DNA from: Acidobacteriaceae bacterium
Lineage (GTDB): Bacteria; Acidobacteriota; Terriglobia; Terriglobales; Acidobacteriaceae
Assembly: GCA_030040395.1 (NCBI GenBank)
Contig: JASHTU010000208.1
Span: 1 to 14,266, forward strand
Length of the DNA: 14,266 nucleotides
Direction of reading: 5' to 3'
Shown in pieces: positions 13,592-14,266 of the stretch. The stretch's first letter is position 1. Every line of letters begins with the position of its first letter. The translations under genes and the position numbers were made by a program. A model generated the notes under the pieces. It did no database searches. It was not told where the DNA came from and was given only the letters and a program-made list of their open reading frames with translations.

Positions 13592-14137
13592 CTACTGGCC
13601 GTTGGGGAATAGAATGCCCGGCTTGATCCCCTCCATCTCCGGATCGGGGTTTGGAGGGGGGATCCGGTTGGTGTTCTGCGCTACCGTGACCAACCACTCC
13701 CCGCGTGTCTTTGCAACAATCATTGTGAACAGTCCAAAGCGTGGTTTTCTGGGCGTCAGGTCAAAGTTCCGGTCACCTTCGATTCTCCAGCTCCAGTGAA
13801 GCACCGCCAGGTCGGGACGCAGAAAACGCACCGAAATCTCGAGAGGTGTCAGCGTCGAGTCCCGGAAGCGCACGGAAAGCAGTCGGCTGTGATACAGCGC
13901 GAAATCCCCTCTTCCCCGCAGCCAGTCACCCGCGACGTCCACAAAGTCCACGTTTTCTGACATGATTCTGGCCAGTTGCTGTCCATCATGCTTTGCCCAC
14001 GCAGCCGCGAATGCCTGCGGAATATTCCTGACCGCAGCCTCGTCGATCTTGCTCTGGGCGCGAGCCGCGCAATCGAAGATGACAAAGGATGCAAGGACAA
14101 ACAGGAGCGTAGTCAACCGGATCAAGGTGGATTTCAT
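13592..14137 (-). CDS. Exported SnoaL/NTF2-like protein (SgcJ/EcaC type)
   Basis: The 181-residue protein has a clear signal peptide (basic MKSTLIR, hydrophobic LTTLLFVLASFVIF, cleavage near ARA-QS at about 27). It is followed by an NTF2-like fold of the SgcJ/EcaC or DUF4440 kind: a helix IPQAFAAAWAKHDGQQLARIM (39-59), VDFVDVAGDWLRGRGDFALYH, a strand pair around ISVRFLRPDLAVLHWSW, and GEWLVTVAQNTNRIPP near the end. Such proteins are small-ligand-binding or ill-defined enzymes; no catalytic activity can be inferred. The start at ATG 14137 is secure, with AGGAGG (14150-14145) seven bases upstream. It stands as its own unit, closed by an intrinsic terminator. The genes on either side share no evident pathway with it. 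Confidence 0.88.
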   Translation of the reverse strand: MKSTLIRLTTLLFVLASFVIFDCAARAQSKIDEAAVRNIPQAFAAAWAKHDGQQLARIMSENVDFVDVAGDWLRGRGDFALYHSRLLSVRFRDSTLTPLEISVRFLRPDLAVLHWSWRIEGDRNFDLTPRKPRFGLFTMIVAKTRGEWLVTVAQNTNRIPPPNPDPEMEGIKPGILFPNGQ

Positions 14138-14266
14138 TTGAAGACCTCCTGAGCGTTAACCGATTTTGTGCACGGACGCGCTCGTAGCTGAAGAAATTCA
14201 ACGAATGCCAAATCGTTACTGCGCCCACTGGGGCCAGATCGACGCCGCCGAGTCGGCAAAGGCCCC
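14138..14266. other. Leader of the SnoaL-like gene, to the window edge
   Basis: Apart from the ribosome binding site at 14145-14150, I see no clear promoter. GGGGCC (14230-14235) and GGCCCC (14261-14266) are complementary and enclose a small GCCG/CGGC hairpin, so a longer structured element may continue past the edge. Confidence 0.3.

Overview
The window looks like an ordinary chromosomal segment of a GC-rich bacterium, most likely an acidobacterium (Terriglobia/Koribacter-like). The main pointers are a VWFA-related protein of the acidobacterial type (11156-12292), a large secreted alpha/beta-hydrolase-domain protein (5642-7678), a Tat-exported VOC protein (4776-5273), a short coiled-coil protein of a kind I associate with Acidobacteria, and good Shine-Dalgarno sites in front of several genes. 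I see no phage, plasmid, transposon, CRISPR or toxin-antitoxin signature.

Left part, + strand (1-4564): a leader with an 18-bp perfect palindrome, then a small gene with a strong ribosome binding site whose product resembles RNA polymerase omega. A C-rich, G-poor leader follows, then rho (transcription termination factor). About 400 bp of non-coding DNA separates rho from a lipoprotein-type phosphoesterase/phospholipase C family protein. Next come a 90-residue coiled-coil protein and a tRNA-Ala (anticodon CGC) with its own likely promoter.

Right part, - strand (4566-14137), read in the direction of transcription from high to low coordinates: a secreted SnoaL/NTF2-like protein with an intrinsic terminator; a 310-residue protein I do not recognise; the VWFA-related exported protein; the heat-shock cluster hrcA-grpE-dnaJ; the exported alpha/beta hydrolase; the VOC protein; and a doubtful 69-codon ORF that starts directly after the VOC stop and converges on the tRNA.

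How the genes work together: HrcA (heat-shock repressor), GrpE (nucleotide exchange factor) and DnaJ (J-domain co-chaperone) form one functional unit around DnaK, but dnaK is absent from its usual place between grpE and dnaJ. That space holds about 200 bp with heptamer-like tandem repeats. A good sigma70 promoter for hrcA lies at 11130-11159. Its -35 box includes the stop codon of the upstream VWFA gene, and an inverted repeat unlike CIRCE overlaps its -10 box. Omega-like and Rho are both transcription-machinery proteins. The remaining genes are mostly exported proteins with no evident shared pathway.

I did not find a convincing undescribed multi-gene system. The best leads are regulatory: the hrcA promoter/operator, the rho leader, the palindrome before the omega-like gene, and the repeats at the missing dnaK position.
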